DNA from: Thermostichus sp047461615
Lineage (GTDB): Bacteria; Cyanobacteriota; Cyanobacteriia; Thermostichales; Thermostichaceae
DNA length: 59,968 nucleotides
Reading direction: 5' to 3'
Assembly (NCBI RefSeq): GCF_047461615.1
Contig: NZ_JANSHI010000016.1
Coordinates: forward strand, 1 to 59,968
The notes under the pieces are model-generated. The model worked only from the letters and a program-made list of their open reading frames with translations. It ran no database searches and was not told the origin of the DNA. Of the stretch, positions 18,460 to 27,425 are shown in pieces; the stretch's first letter is position 1, and every line of letters begins with the position of its first letter. A program made the position numbers and the translations under genes.

Positions 18460-19386
18460 ATGGGCATTCAAGGCAAGCGCATTGCCGTCGAGCCTGCGGA
18501 TCTTCGCCCCTGGCTGAAAGCAGCAGTCCTGGCGGGGGGCGGCGAAATTGTGCCCCTCTCAGAAGCAGAAGCCTTGGTCTGGACCGATGGTTTCGACGTG
18601 CCAGGTTTAAGGCGTTGCTTGGCAGAGGGCCAAGGGATCCGCTGGGTGCAGTTGCCCTGGGCGGGCGTGGAGCCTTTTGCCCAAGCGGGGATCTTGCATC
18701 CCGCTTACGTGTGGACCTGCGGCAAGGGGGTGTACGCCCAGGCAGTGGCCGAGCATGCCCTGGCCCTCACCCTGGCCGGCCTACGGGATCTGAAGATCCG
18801 CGCTTTGGCCCAGACTTGGCAGCCGGGATCCGGCACCAGCCTCTGGGGCAAGCGGGTGGTGATCTTTGGGGCAGGGGGCATTGCCCAGGCCCTGATCCAG
18901 CTGCTGCAGCCCTTTCAGTGCGCCATCGATGTAGTGCGGCGCAGGGCGGATCCCTTGCCGGGAGCCGGCCGAGTGGTGACGCTGGCAGAGCGGCAGTCGG
19001 TGCTGGCGGGGGCGGATGTGGTGATCCTGGCCTTGGCCCTTACCCCCGAGACCGAGGGGATCATCGCCCGGCCAGAGCTGGAGCAGATGGGATCCGGCTG
19101 CTGGCTGGTCAATGTGGCGCGCGGCAAACACATCGTGACTCCCGACCTGGTGGCTGCTTTGCAAGAAGGAATCATCCGGGGCGCCGCCCTGGATGTTACA
19201 GACCCGGAGCCGCTGCCCCCTGGACATCCCCTCTGGAGCTTGCCCAATTGCCTAGTTACCCCCCACACAGCTGTTACCGATGCCATGATTGTCCCCGCTT
19301 TGTCTGAGCGGGTGCGGGAAAACGTGCGCCGCTTTCGGCTGGGGGAGCCTTTGTTGGGAGTGGTGGATCCAGTTCTGGGCTATTGA
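18460..19386 (+). CDS. D-isomer-specific 2-hydroxyacid dehydrogenase
   Basis: NAD(P)-dependent oxidoreductase of the D-2-hydroxyacid family (glyoxylate/hydroxypyruvate or similar substrates). Seen: Rossmann motif VVIFGAGGIAQALIQ (about 129-143), the catalytic arginine in NVARGKHIV, the glutamate in DVTDPEPLPPGHPLW and the histidine in LVTPHTAVTD; all three catalytic residues are present. Length 308 is typical of the shorter GhrA-like members. Which hydroxyacid it reduces cannot be told from sequence. It is convergent with the isocitrate dehydrogenase gene, 24 bases away. Confidence 0.88.
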   Translation: MGIQGKRIAVEPADLRPWLKAAVLAGGGEIVPLSEAEALVWTDGFDVPGLRRCLAEGQGIRWVQLPWAGVEPFAQAGILHPAYVWTCGKGVYAQAVAEHALALTLAGLRDLKIRALAQTWQPGSGTSLWGKRVVIFGAGGIAQALIQLLQPFQCAIDVVRRRADPLPGAGRVVTLAERQSVLAGADVVILALALTPETEGIIARPELEQMGSGCWLVNVARGKHIVTPDLVAALQEGIIRGAALDVTDPEPLPPGHPLWSLPNCLVTPHTAVTDAMIVPALSERVRENVRRFRLGEPLLGVVDPVLGY

Positions 19387-19410
19387 GCGGGGTTGCTTGA
19401 AGCTGCGGCT

Positions 19411-20493
19411 TTAGACGCGAGCGAGCTCCTGGACGCGGGCGGCGATGGCCTCGGCCATCTCCTGAGTGCCCACAGGCTCCCCTTGGGCCAGGTCATAGGT
19501 GACGTATTTGCCTTCGGCAATGACCGACTGCACTGCCGCTTCTACCCTCGCGGCGGCTTCCCGCTCGCCTAGGTAGCGCAGCATCATGGCCCCGGAGAGG
19601 ATGAGGGCAGAGGGGTTGACCTTGTTCTGACCAGCATATTTGGGTGCTGAGCCGTGGATGGCCTCAAAGACAGCGATGCCATCGCCAATGTTGGCCCCCG
19701 GCGCCACCCCTAGCCCGCCAATCATGCCAGCGCACAGATCCGAGATGATGTCCCCGTAGAGGTTGGTGAGCACCAGCACATCGTAGAGCTGCGGCTTTTG
19801 CATCAGTTGCATGCACATGTTGTCCACGATGCGATCCTCAAACTCGATGTCGGGGTACTCCTGGGCCACCTCCCGCGCCACCTGCAAAAACAGCCCGTCG
19901 GTAAACTTCATGATGTTGGCTTTGTGAACGGCCGTTACCTTTTTGCGGCCATTTTGGCGGGCATATTCGAAAGCAAACTTGACGATGCGGCGGCTGCCAA
20001 ACTCTGAGATGGGCTTGATGGCAATGGCCGATCCCTCGCGGATGAACTTGCCGGAAAGGCGCATCATCTCCTCTCGCGCCTGCACAGCTTCGGGGGTCCC
20101 CCTTTCAAACTCGATCCCGGCGTAGAGATCTTCAGTGTTTTCCCGCACCACCACTAGGTCGATGTTTTGAAAAGGGCTTTTGATGCCAGGGATAGATTTG
20201 GCCGGGCGCAGGTTGGCGTAGAGGTCTAGCTCTTTGCGGATGGCTACATTGACGGAGCGAAAGCCCGTGCCTACAGGGGTGCCAATGGGCCCTTTGATGG
20301 CCACTTTGGTTTCTCGGATGGACTCCAACACCTGCGGCGGCAAAGGCGTGCCGTATTTCTCAATCACCTCTACCCCTGCTTCCACCTGGATCCACTCCAG
20401 TTCCACCCCGGTGGCCTCCAAGACCGTGGTCATCGCCTTGGTTACTTCCGGGCCAATGCCATCGCCGGGAATCAACGTTACCCGATAGGCCAC
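19411..20493 (-). CDS. Short isocitrate dehydrogenase (isocitrate/isopropylmalate family)
   Basis: Oxidative decarboxylase of the isocitrate/isopropylmalate dehydrogenase family, 360 residues. Seen: LIPGDGIGPEV at the start, the substrate loop FRSVNVAIRKELDLYANLRP in which the SxN pair matches isocitrate-type enzymes rather than leuB, the catalytic RENTEDLYAG, and NLYGDIISDL. The cofactor region reads APKYAGQNKVNP, carrying the Lys-Tyr and Val that mark NADP use in E. coli Icd, plus VTYD, but Gln where Icd has its last Arg. The start is a GTG at 20493 with AAGGAG eight bases upstream; a longer frame to 20541 has no such site. Function is probably 2-oxoglutarate supply. Confidence 0.85.
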   Translation of the reverse strand: MAYRVTLIPGDGIGPEVTKAMTTVLEATGVELEWIQVEAGVEVIEKYGTPLPPQVLESIRETKVAIKGPIGTPVGTGFRSVNVAIRKELDLYANLRPAKSIPGIKSPFQNIDLVVVRENTEDLYAGIEFERGTPEAVQAREEMMRLSGKFIREGSAIAIKPISEFGSRRIVKFAFEYARQNGRKKVTAVHKANIMKFTDGLFLQVAREVAQEYPDIEFEDRIVDNMCMQLMQKPQLYDVLVLTNLYGDIISDLCAGMIGGLGVAPGANIGDGIAVFEAIHGSAPKYAGQNKVNPSALILSGAMMLRYLGEREAAARVEAAVQSVIAEGKYVTYDLAQGEPVGTQEMAEAIAARVQELARV

Positions 20494-20646
20494 AAGTGCT
20501 TCTCCTTGGTTGACACCCCACAAGAGCCCCCTTGGCCGCAATCGGCCAGGGATCCCCTGAGCTTAAACGAAGCTTAAACGACTATAGAACAGATTGGGGC
20601 CGAGAATGTTGCCCCGCTAACCCTTAGCCTCCCAATCTGGACAGAA

Positions 20647-23085
20647 CTAGAGGATCCGCAGCGGATCCACATCGAGGCTGACGCGGATCCCCTGGGGGAT
20701 ATGTCCAAGGGCGCTGCGCAAGTGGGCATCGATCTGGGCGCGATCCCAGGGCTGACCGGGAAGCTGTTTGAGCAGGATCTGCCAGCGGTAGCGGCCGGCA
20801 ACCCGTTCCACTTGGGCTGGCCCTGGGCCTAGCACTTCAGCTGGGATCCCTTGCAGGCGTTCGCCCACGCGCTGGCAATAGCGCTCCAGTGCCTCCAAGC
20901 AGGTGCTGCTTAGGCGGATCAAGATCAGGGCTCGGTAGGGAGGGTAGCCCCCCTCTTGGCGTTGGCGCAGCTCGGCCTGGACAAAGCCCTCGTAGTCGTG
21001 GGCCAGCACCGCTTGCAAGATGGGGTGCTCTGGCAAATAGGTCTGGATAATGGCCTGGCCCGGCAGGGATCCCCGTCCTGCTCGGCCCGCCACTTGGGTG
21101 AGCAGTTGAAAGGTGCGTTCACCAGCGCGGTAGTCAGGCTGGTGCAATAGTCCGTCGGCAGCCACTACCCCCACCAGCGTCACCTGGGGAATATCCAGCC
21201 CCTTGGTGAGCATCTGGGTGCCCACCAGTACCTGAGCCTTGCCGCTGCGAAACTGCTCCAGCAAGTTGCGGTGGGATCCCTTGCGGCGGGTGGCATCGCT
21301 GTCGTAGCGCAGGATCCCTAGCTGCGGCCAGTGCTGCTGCAGCACCTCCACCACCTTCTGGGTGCCGGTACCAAAGTGCTTTAGGTAGGGCGAACCACAG
21401 GCAGGGCAGCGCTGGGGATGGGGTTGGCGGGCGCTGCAGTAGTGGCAGCGCAGCTCCTGCCTGCCCTCTAGGTGAACGGTAAGGGAGACGTCGCAGTGGG
21501 CGCAGGTGAGGACAAAGCCGCAACTGCGGCACAAAACAAAGGTGCTGTAGCCGCGGCGGGGGACAAAGAGGATGGCCTGTTCCCCCCTCTTCAAAGTCTC
21601 GTGCAAGGCTTGTTGCAGGCGACGGCTAAGAATGCTGCGGTTACCCGCCTGCAGCTCTTGGCGCATGTCCACCAGCTCCACCTGGGGCAGGGTGGCCGGG
21701 ATCCCCGCCTGGGGAATGCGCTGGGGCAGGGCCAGACGAACCCAGCGCTGCGGATTCTGGAGGTGGGCGGCGTAGGTTTCCACTGCGGGTGTGGCGCTGC
21801 CCAAGACCAGGGGACAGTTGGCCAGCTCAGCCCGCCACTCCGCCACTTGTCGAGCGTGGTAACAGGGCTGGGGCTGATCCTGCTTGAAGCTGTCGTCGTG
21901 CTCCTCGTCCAAGACAATCAGGCCAAGATTGGCCAAGGGGGCAAACACCGCCGAGCGCGTGCCAATGACCACCTGGGGAACAGAGATCACCATCTGCCGC
22001 CAGAGGTCGTAGCGCTCCCCTGCCGAGAGGCCGCTGTGGTAGGTCCACACGCGGGATCCCAGCCGCGCCCGAAAGCGGTCCGTCAGTTGCGGAGTAAGGC
22101 CAATCTCCGGCACCAGCACCAAGGCCGACCGTCCCTGCTGCAGCACCTGGGCAATGACCTGCAGGTACACCTCCGTCTTGCCCGAGCCGGTGACCCCGTG
22201 CAGCAGAAAGCGTTGGTTTCGCCCCAGAGCTTGGCCAATGGCCGCCACTGCCTCGGCCTGGGCTGGCGTCAGAGGCTTGGGCCGATCTTGCTCCACAGGC
22301 CGGTCGGCCTCCCCCAGCCGCAGCAGGGGCCGCTCGTAGAGGTGCACCCGGCCTTTGCGGGCCAGGCTCTGCAACACCGACCGACTCACCCCCGCCAGAC
22401 GCTCCCACTCGACTAGCAGCAGCTCCCCCCCTTTTTGCTTGAGGATCTGCAGCGCTTTCTGCTGGGGCAAGCTCAGCCCCTCCAGCGAGTCCTCCACCAA
22501 GGTGGCTGCCTGCTGGGTTTTTACCCTACCCCCCTGCTGCTCCTGCCAGAAACTTTCCACCCAACCCCGCCGCTGCAGCTCCCGCAGGGCCAGCTCGGCG
22601 CCGGGCACCTGCTGCTGGAGGTAGCGCCAAGACAGCTCCCCCCCTTTTTCCTGGAGCAGCCGCAGCAAAGCCTGGGCGGCCGGCGAACATTCCCCTTGGG
22701 GGGATCGAACCAGGCGGATCCGTCGCTGGGAGCGGCTAAGCAAGCCAGGGGGCAAGACCGTGCGCACCACCTGCGCCAGGGGGGTGAGATAGTAATCGGC
22801 TACTCGCTGCAGCAGGGGCCAGAACTCCTTGGGCAGGATCCCTTTGGCCACCACTGCCTCAATTGTCCGCACCGACTGGGGCTCTACCCCTGCCGGCAAC
22901 TCGGCACGCCAGCCCAGGGCTACTGCCCCCGCTACCTGCTGGCCAAAGGGGACGCTGAGGAGGTCGCCGGCCTCTGGCTCCCATCCCTCCGGCACACGGT
23001 AGATGAAGCACCCCCCCAAACGAGGATGATCCACCCACACCTCCAACCAGCGGGGAGGAGCGGACTGCAAAACGGGATCCCTCAC
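20647..23085 (-). CDS. priA: Primosomal protein N' (replication restart helicase PriA)
   Basis: DNA helicase that recognises stalled forks and reloads the replisome. Seen: the N-terminal 3'-end-binding domain, Walker A LHGVTGSGKTEV (about 293), motif II LIVLDEEHDDSFKQ, and the zinc-binding insert with four cysteine pairs (CRSCG, CAHC, CHYC, CPACG at about 510-560), then VGTQMLTKGLDIPQV and QVAGRAGRG. Length 812 is typical. The start is GTG at 23085, overlapping the TGA of the upstream coiled-coil gene in GTGA, so translation of the two is probably coupled. Confidence 0.96.
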   Translation of the reverse strand: MRDPVLQSAPPRWLEVWVDHPRLGGCFIYRVPEGWEPEAGDLLSVPFGQQVAGAVALGWRAELPAGVEPQSVRTIEAVVAKGILPKEFWPLLQRVADYYLTPLAQVVRTVLPPGLLSRSQRRIRLVRSPQGECSPAAQALLRLLQEKGGELSWRYLQQQVPGAELALRELQRRGWVESFWQEQQGGRVKTQQAATLVEDSLEGLSLPQQKALQILKQKGGELLLVEWERLAGVSRSVLQSLARKGRVHLYERPLLRLGEADRPVEQDRPKPLTPAQAEAVAAIGQALGRNQRFLLHGVTGSGKTEVYLQVIAQVLQQGRSALVLVPEIGLTPQLTDRFRARLGSRVWTYHSGLSAGERYDLWRQMVISVPQVVIGTRSAVFAPLANLGLIVLDEEHDDSFKQDQPQPCYHARQVAEWRAELANCPLVLGSATPAVETYAAHLQNPQRWVRLALPQRIPQAGIPATLPQVELVDMRQELQAGNRSILSRRLQQALHETLKRGEQAILFVPRRGYSTFVLCRSCGFVLTCAHCDVSLTVHLEGRQELRCHYCSARQPHPQRCPACGSPYLKHFGTGTQKVVEVLQQHWPQLGILRYDSDATRRKGSHRNLLEQFRSGKAQVLVGTQMLTKGLDIPQVTLVGVVAADGLLHQPDYRAGERTFQLLTQVAGRAGRGSLPGQAIIQTYLPEHPILQAVLAHDYEGFVQAELRQRQEGGYPPYRALILIRLSSTCLEALERYCQRVGERLQGIPAEVLGPGPAQVERVAGRYRWQILLKQLPGQPWDRAQIDAHLRSALGHIPQGIRVSLDVDPLRIL

Positions 23086-24338
23086 GGACGGGACAAAAAC
23101 CGCGGCAGATCTACCGCCCGCTTCCCGGCCCGAGCCAGCAGGGGTCGCGGCTGAAGCGCGGGCTTGGCGGCTTGGAGGGAAGCAGGAGACTCCGCTCCCT
23201 TGGGTGTGTCAGCCCCTTTGGCAACCCCATCAACCCGAGCTGGGATCTCTAGACCCCTGCGCTCCAGGGCCGCCTTGAGGCTAAGCACATGCATCTGTTG
23301 CTGCTCGCACTTCTCTTTCAGGGATCGGTTCTCTTCTAAAAGAGCCTCTCGCTCTGCCTGCAAAGCCTTCACCTGCGCCTCCAAGGCTTCGGCTTGTTCC
23401 TGCAAATGGGCAATGGCCACCTGGGCAGAGCGCAGCTGCGATTGCTTGGCAGATTGCTCGGCAAGCTCATCCAAAGCCGCCTGAAGCTGCTGCTCCAACG
23501 CCTCGATGCGCTGCTGAGCTTGGGCGTACTGTTCCTGCCAGTGGGCAATTTCTGCCTGGGCTTGGGAGAGGGCTGCCTCCAATTCCTGTCGTTGTTCTTG
23601 CCAGCGCTGCTGCGCTTCCGCTTCCGTCTCCGCATAGCCCGCTAGCCGCGCCTCAAGGCGCTCCCGCTCTCCCTGCCAAGCTGCCTGCTGCTCGGTGTAG
23701 AGAGCCCGCAGTCTGCTCAGCTCTGCCTGCGTTTCCGCCAGTTGGGTGCGGGCTAAAGAAAGCTCGGCCTTGAAACGCTGTAACATCTCCACCCGTTTTT
23801 GAGCCAGGTCCTGGGCTTCTACCAGCGAGGCTTGGAGCTCCTGCTGACGGTGTTCCCACTGACGGCGCTCCTGGGCATGGGCCAACCGCAGCTGCTCAAG
23901 CTGCTCCTGCAGGGCCTCAATATCTTGGCGCTGCCGCTCGTTGAGTCGTTGTCGTGCTGCCAGCTGAGCTTCTTGCTCCGTGAGCAGAACCTTTTGCTCT
24001 GCCAAGGTTTGCTGGAGCTGGTGCAGGGCGCGCTCCCGCTCCTGCAGCTGAGTGCGCAGGGCTTGTACCTCAGCCTGCAGGTTTTCCTGAAGGGTGCGCC
24101 GCTCTTGCAGTTCCGCTTCAGCTTTGAGCAGCCGGGCCTCCAACTGCTGCTGCAGAGCCAAAGCCTGCTCTGACTTGGGATCCGGTTCCGAGACAGAGTC
24201 CTTGACCGAACGGCCAGCCTGTGCCTCGGGAAGGGTAGGGTCCAGCTTGCCTGAGGAGGGAACCTGCATAGGGAGAGGAAGCAGTGGAGGTAATGACGAG
24301 GCTTCTTGAAGTATAGGGAGATTTTCTAGGGGGTTCAA
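23082..24338 (-). CDS. Long coiled-coil protein upstream of priA
   Basis: A 418-residue protein of unrecognised family. Seen: about 50 variable proline-rich residues, a continuous coiled coil from about 55 to 350 rich in Gln, Glu, Ala and Leu with heptad spacing, and a basic tail ending in RAVDLPRFLSRP. There is no signal peptide, membrane segment or ATPase motif, so it is not an SMC protein. It precedes priA with a GTGA overlap. Inference: a structural or scaffolding protein, possibly linked to replication or cell division; the link is positional only. The region just upstream holds tRNA-Ala on the same strand. Confidence 0.8.
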   Translation of the reverse strand: MNPLENLPILQEASSLPPLLPLPMQVPSSGKLDPTLPEAQAGRSVKDSVSEPDPKSEQALALQQQLEARLLKAEAELQERRTLQENLQAEVQALRTQLQERERALHQLQQTLAEQKVLLTEQEAQLAARQRLNERQRQDIEALQEQLEQLRLAHAQERRQWEHRQQELQASLVEAQDLAQKRVEMLQRFKAELSLARTQLAETQAELSRLRALYTEQQAAWQGERERLEARLAGYAETEAEAQQRWQEQRQELEAALSQAQAEIAHWQEQYAQAQQRIEALEQQLQAALDELAEQSAKQSQLRSAQVAIAHLQEQAEALEAQVKALQAEREALLEENRSLKEKCEQQQMHVLSLKAALERRGLEIPARVDGVAKGADTPKGAESPASLQAAKPALQPRPLLARAGKRAVDLPRFLSRP

Positions 24339-24443
24339 GCTAGCGAGCAGAGCTCCATGCCCTCCGGCCCCCAGCTAGGCAAAGCAGCTGCCCTAGCTTT
24401 CTGCTCCTCTCAACTCCCTCACTCCCCAGCCTAACTACTGTCA

Positions 24444-24516
24444 TGGAGCTTAGCGGACTCGAACCGCTGACCCCTTCAATGCCATTGAAGTGCTCTACCA
24501 ACTGAGCTAAAGCCCC
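24444..24516 (-). tRNA. tRNA-Ala (anticodon GGC)
   Basis: Read on the minus strand the cloverleaf is complete: acceptor stem GGGGCTT paired with AAGCTCC (one G-U), D arm with AGCTCAGTTGGTAGAG, anticodon stem CTTCA/TGAAG around loop ATGGCAT giving anticodon GGC, and T arm AGCGG-TTCGAGT-CCGCT. Discriminator base A; no CCA is encoded. It reads the alanine codons GCC and GCT. Confidence 0.95.
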
Positions 24517-24884
24517 AAGTCCCACTAGAAGCTAGAAGTGTGGACAACAGCCTTACTCCTAATTTTAAAAGAAGCGGCCTTGCTGACCAAAGGTACCAGC
24601 TACTTTTGACCTCTCTCCAGCTTTGGAAGATCTCTACCCCACGCCTGGCAAGGACTTTACGTAGTCCCCTAGTCCGCAGTGGGGGCCCTTAGCCGCCCGT
24701 ACTTCTCCAGGCTCGAGCCCTGGCAATACCCTGCCGTAGGCTACCTGGGTGACAACTGCCAGTATACTACAACCCTCCCCCGTCTGCACTGCCCTTCCCC
24801 TCGCTCGCCTGCAGAGCAGTGGGGATGCAGTCGCTACAAAAGCCTGCTGGGTGATAGAACAAAGTCAGTGACAACGGGGGGGTT
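24517..24884. other. Intergenic region upstream of sppA
   Basis: About 370 bases without a gene I can support. The one notable element is TATACT at 24763-24768, which could be the -10 box for sppA; no convincing -35 sits 16-18 bases upstream. A short frame at 24679-24888 has no ribosome site or family character and is not called. Confidence 0.4.
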
Positions 24885-25910
24885 GTGACTCAGGAAAGCC
24901 AGTTGAACCGCATTTTGGCGGCTGCTTTGCTGGTGGTTTGCCTAATTGCGGCCCTTGTCGGCAGTAGACGCCCTGCAGCCGAGTTGGCTCGAGGGGGAGC
25001 TCCTCAAGGGGCAAGTCGCATCGAGGTGGTCGCTCTCGAGGGTCCTATCGGCGGCTTGCGCCGCTCAAGCTTGGTGGGCTTGCCCACCTCCCCTTTGGAG
25101 CAGTTGCGGGAAGCGGTTGACGATAGCGCTGTCAAAGCCGTCCTGCTGCGCATCAACAGCCCAGGCGGGGCCGTGGGATCCAGCCAGGAACTCTACCGTG
25201 CCGTTACCGCCCTGCGCGAAGCCGGCAAGCCTGTGGTGGCCGTCTTGGAGGACATTGCCACCAGTGGCGGTTACTACGTGGCCAGTGCTGCCGACAAAAT
25301 CTACGCCAACCCCGGCACCCTGACTGGCAGCCTAGGGGTACTCATCAGAGGCCTTAACTTTAGCAAGCTGCTCGACACTTACGGCATAGAGCCGCAGACC
25401 TTCAAAACCGGCGAGTACAAGGACATGCTCTCCCCCTTTCGCCCTGCCACTCCCCAAGAGCGGCGCCTGCTGCAAGAGCTGGTGGAGAATACCCTCGACC
25501 AGTTTATTCGCGATGTGGCCCGCGGGCGCCAGCACTTGCCGGAAAAAGGGGCGGAAGAGGTGCTGGATGCGGAGATGATTGCGCGGCGGCAGAGTTTGGA
25601 TGAGGTGCGACTGCGCCAGTTGGCCGATGGGCGCCTCTTCACCGGAGCGCAGGCGGTGGAGCTGGGCCTAGTGGACGCCTTGGGGGGGTATACCGAAGCC
25701 GTGGAGGATCTGCGGCGGATGACCGGGGATCCCTCTCTGTCGCCGGCAACCAGAGACCCGTTCCAACGCGCCCTGCGGCGGCTATTGAGCCAAGGGCTGC
25801 CTCCAGCAGGGCAAAGCTTCTGGCTGGGTCAACTGCTGGGAGACGAGGAGGCTGGCGGGATCCCAGAGCTGCCGCTGTTGTGGATGGCGCCGGCCTGGAC
25901 TTTGCGCTAA
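24885..25910 (+). CDS. sppA: Signal peptide peptidase SppA, short form
   Basis: Membrane-anchored serine protease that degrades cleaved signal peptides. Seen: an N-terminal hydrophobic anchor (about 8-26), VKAVLLRINSPGGAVGSSQE, the nucleophile serine in ATSGGYYVASAADKIYANP, and the candidate catalytic lysine region FKTGEYKDMLSPFR. At 341 residues it is a single-domain, Bacillus-like SppA. The start is GTG with only weak ribosome-site character (a G run). The next gene, alr, begins 31 bases downstream in the same direction. Confidence 0.9.
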   Translation: MTQESQLNRILAAALLVVCLIAALVGSRRPAAELARGGAPQGASRIEVVALEGPIGGLRRSSLVGLPTSPLEQLREAVDDSAVKAVLLRINSPGGAVGSSQELYRAVTALREAGKPVVAVLEDIATSGGYYVASAADKIYANPGTLTGSLGVLIRGLNFSKLLDTYGIEPQTFKTGEYKDMLSPFRPATPQERRLLQELVENTLDQFIRDVARGRQHLPEKGAEEVLDAEMIARRQSLDEVRLRQLADGRLFTGAQAVELGLVDALGGYTEAVEDLRRMTGDPSLSPATRDPFQRALRRLLSQGLPPAGQSFWLGQLLGDEEAGGIPELPLLWMAPAWTLR

Positions 25911-25941
25911 ATCTAACCTTGGCCGGGTGTGAGGGTGAGTT

Positions 25942-27165
25942 GTGGATCAAGAAGTGTCCACGTTGGACGACGCTTCTACTTTGACTGCGGTTGCGGTGCC
26001 GGGAGCAAGGACAGACTCCTGGACGGCGTTTAACCCGGAGCTAGAGCTGCTAACCAGCCGCGCGTGGGTGGAAATTGACGCAGCCCAGTTGCGAGAAAAC
26101 CTAAGGCTGTTGCAAGCCCGCCTAGGCCCAAACGTCGAGATCTGGGCGGTGGTCAAGGCCAATGCCTACGGCCATGGAGCTCAGCTAGTGGCTCCTCTGC
26201 TGGTGGCTGCAGGGGCCAAGGGGCTATGCGTGGCCACGCTGGCCGAAGGGATCGAGCTGCGCCAGACAGGCCTACAGGCGCCGATCCTGATCCTGGGCGC
26301 TTTGAATACCTGGGCGGAGCTCCAGCAGGCCATGGCAGCGCGGCTGGAGATTAGCCTTACCCGCGCCGAGCAAATCCCCCTGCTGCGCCAGGTGGCCTCC
26401 TGGGCCGGGCGGCCCGTTCCAGTCCACGTTAATGTCGATACCGGCATGACCCGCCTGGGGATCCCTTGGCAGGAGGCTGCCGCCGTCTGGAGGCAGATCT
26501 GCCGGATCCCTGAGCTAGAGATCTGTAGCCTATTCTCCCACTTTGCAACCGCAGACGAGCCCAACTCGCCGGCAATGGCCCAGCAAGAGGCCCGTTTTGC
26601 CCAGTTGGTAGAGCAGATCCGCCAGGCCGGGGATCCCTTGCCGCCGTTGCATCTGGATAACTCCGCCGCCGCCCTCACCTGCCTTCACTACTCCCGCGTG
26701 CGGCTGGGGCTAGTCCTCTACGGCTTGTCTCCTGCTCCTCACCTGCAGGTGCCTGGGCTTAGACCCATCCTGCGCCTTAAAGCGCGGCTGACCCACATTC
26801 AAACGGTGCCTGCCCACACGGGTGTCAGCTACGGCCATCGCTACATCACCCGCCGTCCCAGCCGCATTGCCACTCTGGCCATTGGCTATGCCGATGGGAT
26901 CCCAAGGCGGCTTTCCGGCTGGCTGCGAGGGTGGGTGCGTGGCGGCCTGATCCAGCAGGTGGGCACCATCACCATGGATCAGTGCATGTGGGACGTTACC
27001 GAGAGGCCGGATATCCAGGTGGGAGACGTGGTGGAGCTGTTGGGCCCCCATCTGGGAAGCATGGGCTTATCGATCCAAAACTGGGCCGATCAGTTGGGCA
27101 CTATCCCCTACGAGTTGCTTTGCGGGCTTTCTGCTCGCCTGCCAAGGGTGCTAGTCAACGCCTGA
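25942..27165 (+). CDS. alr: Alanine racemase
   Basis: PLP enzyme that makes D-alanine for peptidoglycan. Seen: the PLP lysine in AVVKANAYGHGAQLV (about 72-86), the segment VDTGMTRLGI, the catalytic tyrosine in HTGVSYGHRYI (about 293), and VGTITMDQCMWDV near the C-terminus. Length 407; the first 35 residues before SRAWVEIDAAQLRENL are not conserved, so an internal start cannot be excluded. The start is GTG preceded by GAGGGTGAG. It lies directly downstream of sppA and is probably cotranscribed. Confidence 0.95.
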   Translation: MDQEVSTLDDASTLTAVAVPGARTDSWTAFNPELELLTSRAWVEIDAAQLRENLRLLQARLGPNVEIWAVVKANAYGHGAQLVAPLLVAAGAKGLCVATLAEGIELRQTGLQAPILILGALNTWAELQQAMAARLEISLTRAEQIPLLRQVASWAGRPVPVHVNVDTGMTRLGIPWQEAAAVWRQICRIPELEICSLFSHFATADEPNSPAMAQQEARFAQLVEQIRQAGDPLPPLHLDNSAAALTCLHYSRVRLGLVLYGLSPAPHLQVPGLRPILRLKARLTHIQTVPAHTGVSYGHRYITRRPSRIATLAIGYADGIPRRLSGWLRGWVRGGLIQQVGTITMDQCMWDVTERPDIQVGDVVELLGPHLGSMGLSIQNWADQLGTIPYELLCGLSARLPRVLVNA

Positions 27166-27366
27166 GCCTGCCACTGGCGCAAGCTCCCACCAGTTAGAGA
27201 ATTCCCGTCCCCTGGGGCTTTTTCCTGAGCTTGCTTCTTTTCCTCTGGCTTGAAGAACTCACGCCCCTTGCTCGAAAGGCCAGAAGAAAGCCGCTGCTCC
27301 TTGTAATCTGCCTCAATTTGTGAGACAATCAGAAAACTGTGCTTTTGCTTGCACGGCTCTTGTCGT

Positions 27367-27425
27367 CTATCTGGCCAATTAGGGGATAGTATGGTACACA
27401 CGCTATCTGGCCAATTAGGGGATAG
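27367..27425 (+). repeat. Two perfect 23-base direct repeats, 36 bases apart
   Basis: Identical 23-mers at 27367-27389 and 27403-27425. Each begins CTATC and ends GATAG, so each is itself an interrupted inverted repeat. The first copy contains the AGGGGA that would serve as the ribosome site of speD; the second lies inside speD and is read as LSGQLGD. The 36-base period keeps the reading frame. Possible explanations are a slipped duplication, an operator pair, or a relic of an inserted element. Confidence 0.85.

Noticed and set aside
19411..20493. 3-isopropylmalate dehydrogenase (leuB) as the product
   Set aside because: The substrate loop has the SxN pair of isocitrate enzymes and not the leuB pattern.
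20560..20583. Short direct repeat of AGCTTAAACG downstream of priA
   Set aside because: Only two copies of about ten bases with no symmetry; too little to name.
21472..22416. 314-codon frame opposite priA
   Set aside because: Antisense to the PriA helicase core with no recognisable domain.
27367..27425. Repeat-spacer-repeat arrangement resembling a tiny CRISPR
   Set aside because: Only two copies, a 13-base spacer, in-frame translation within speD and no cas genes nearby.
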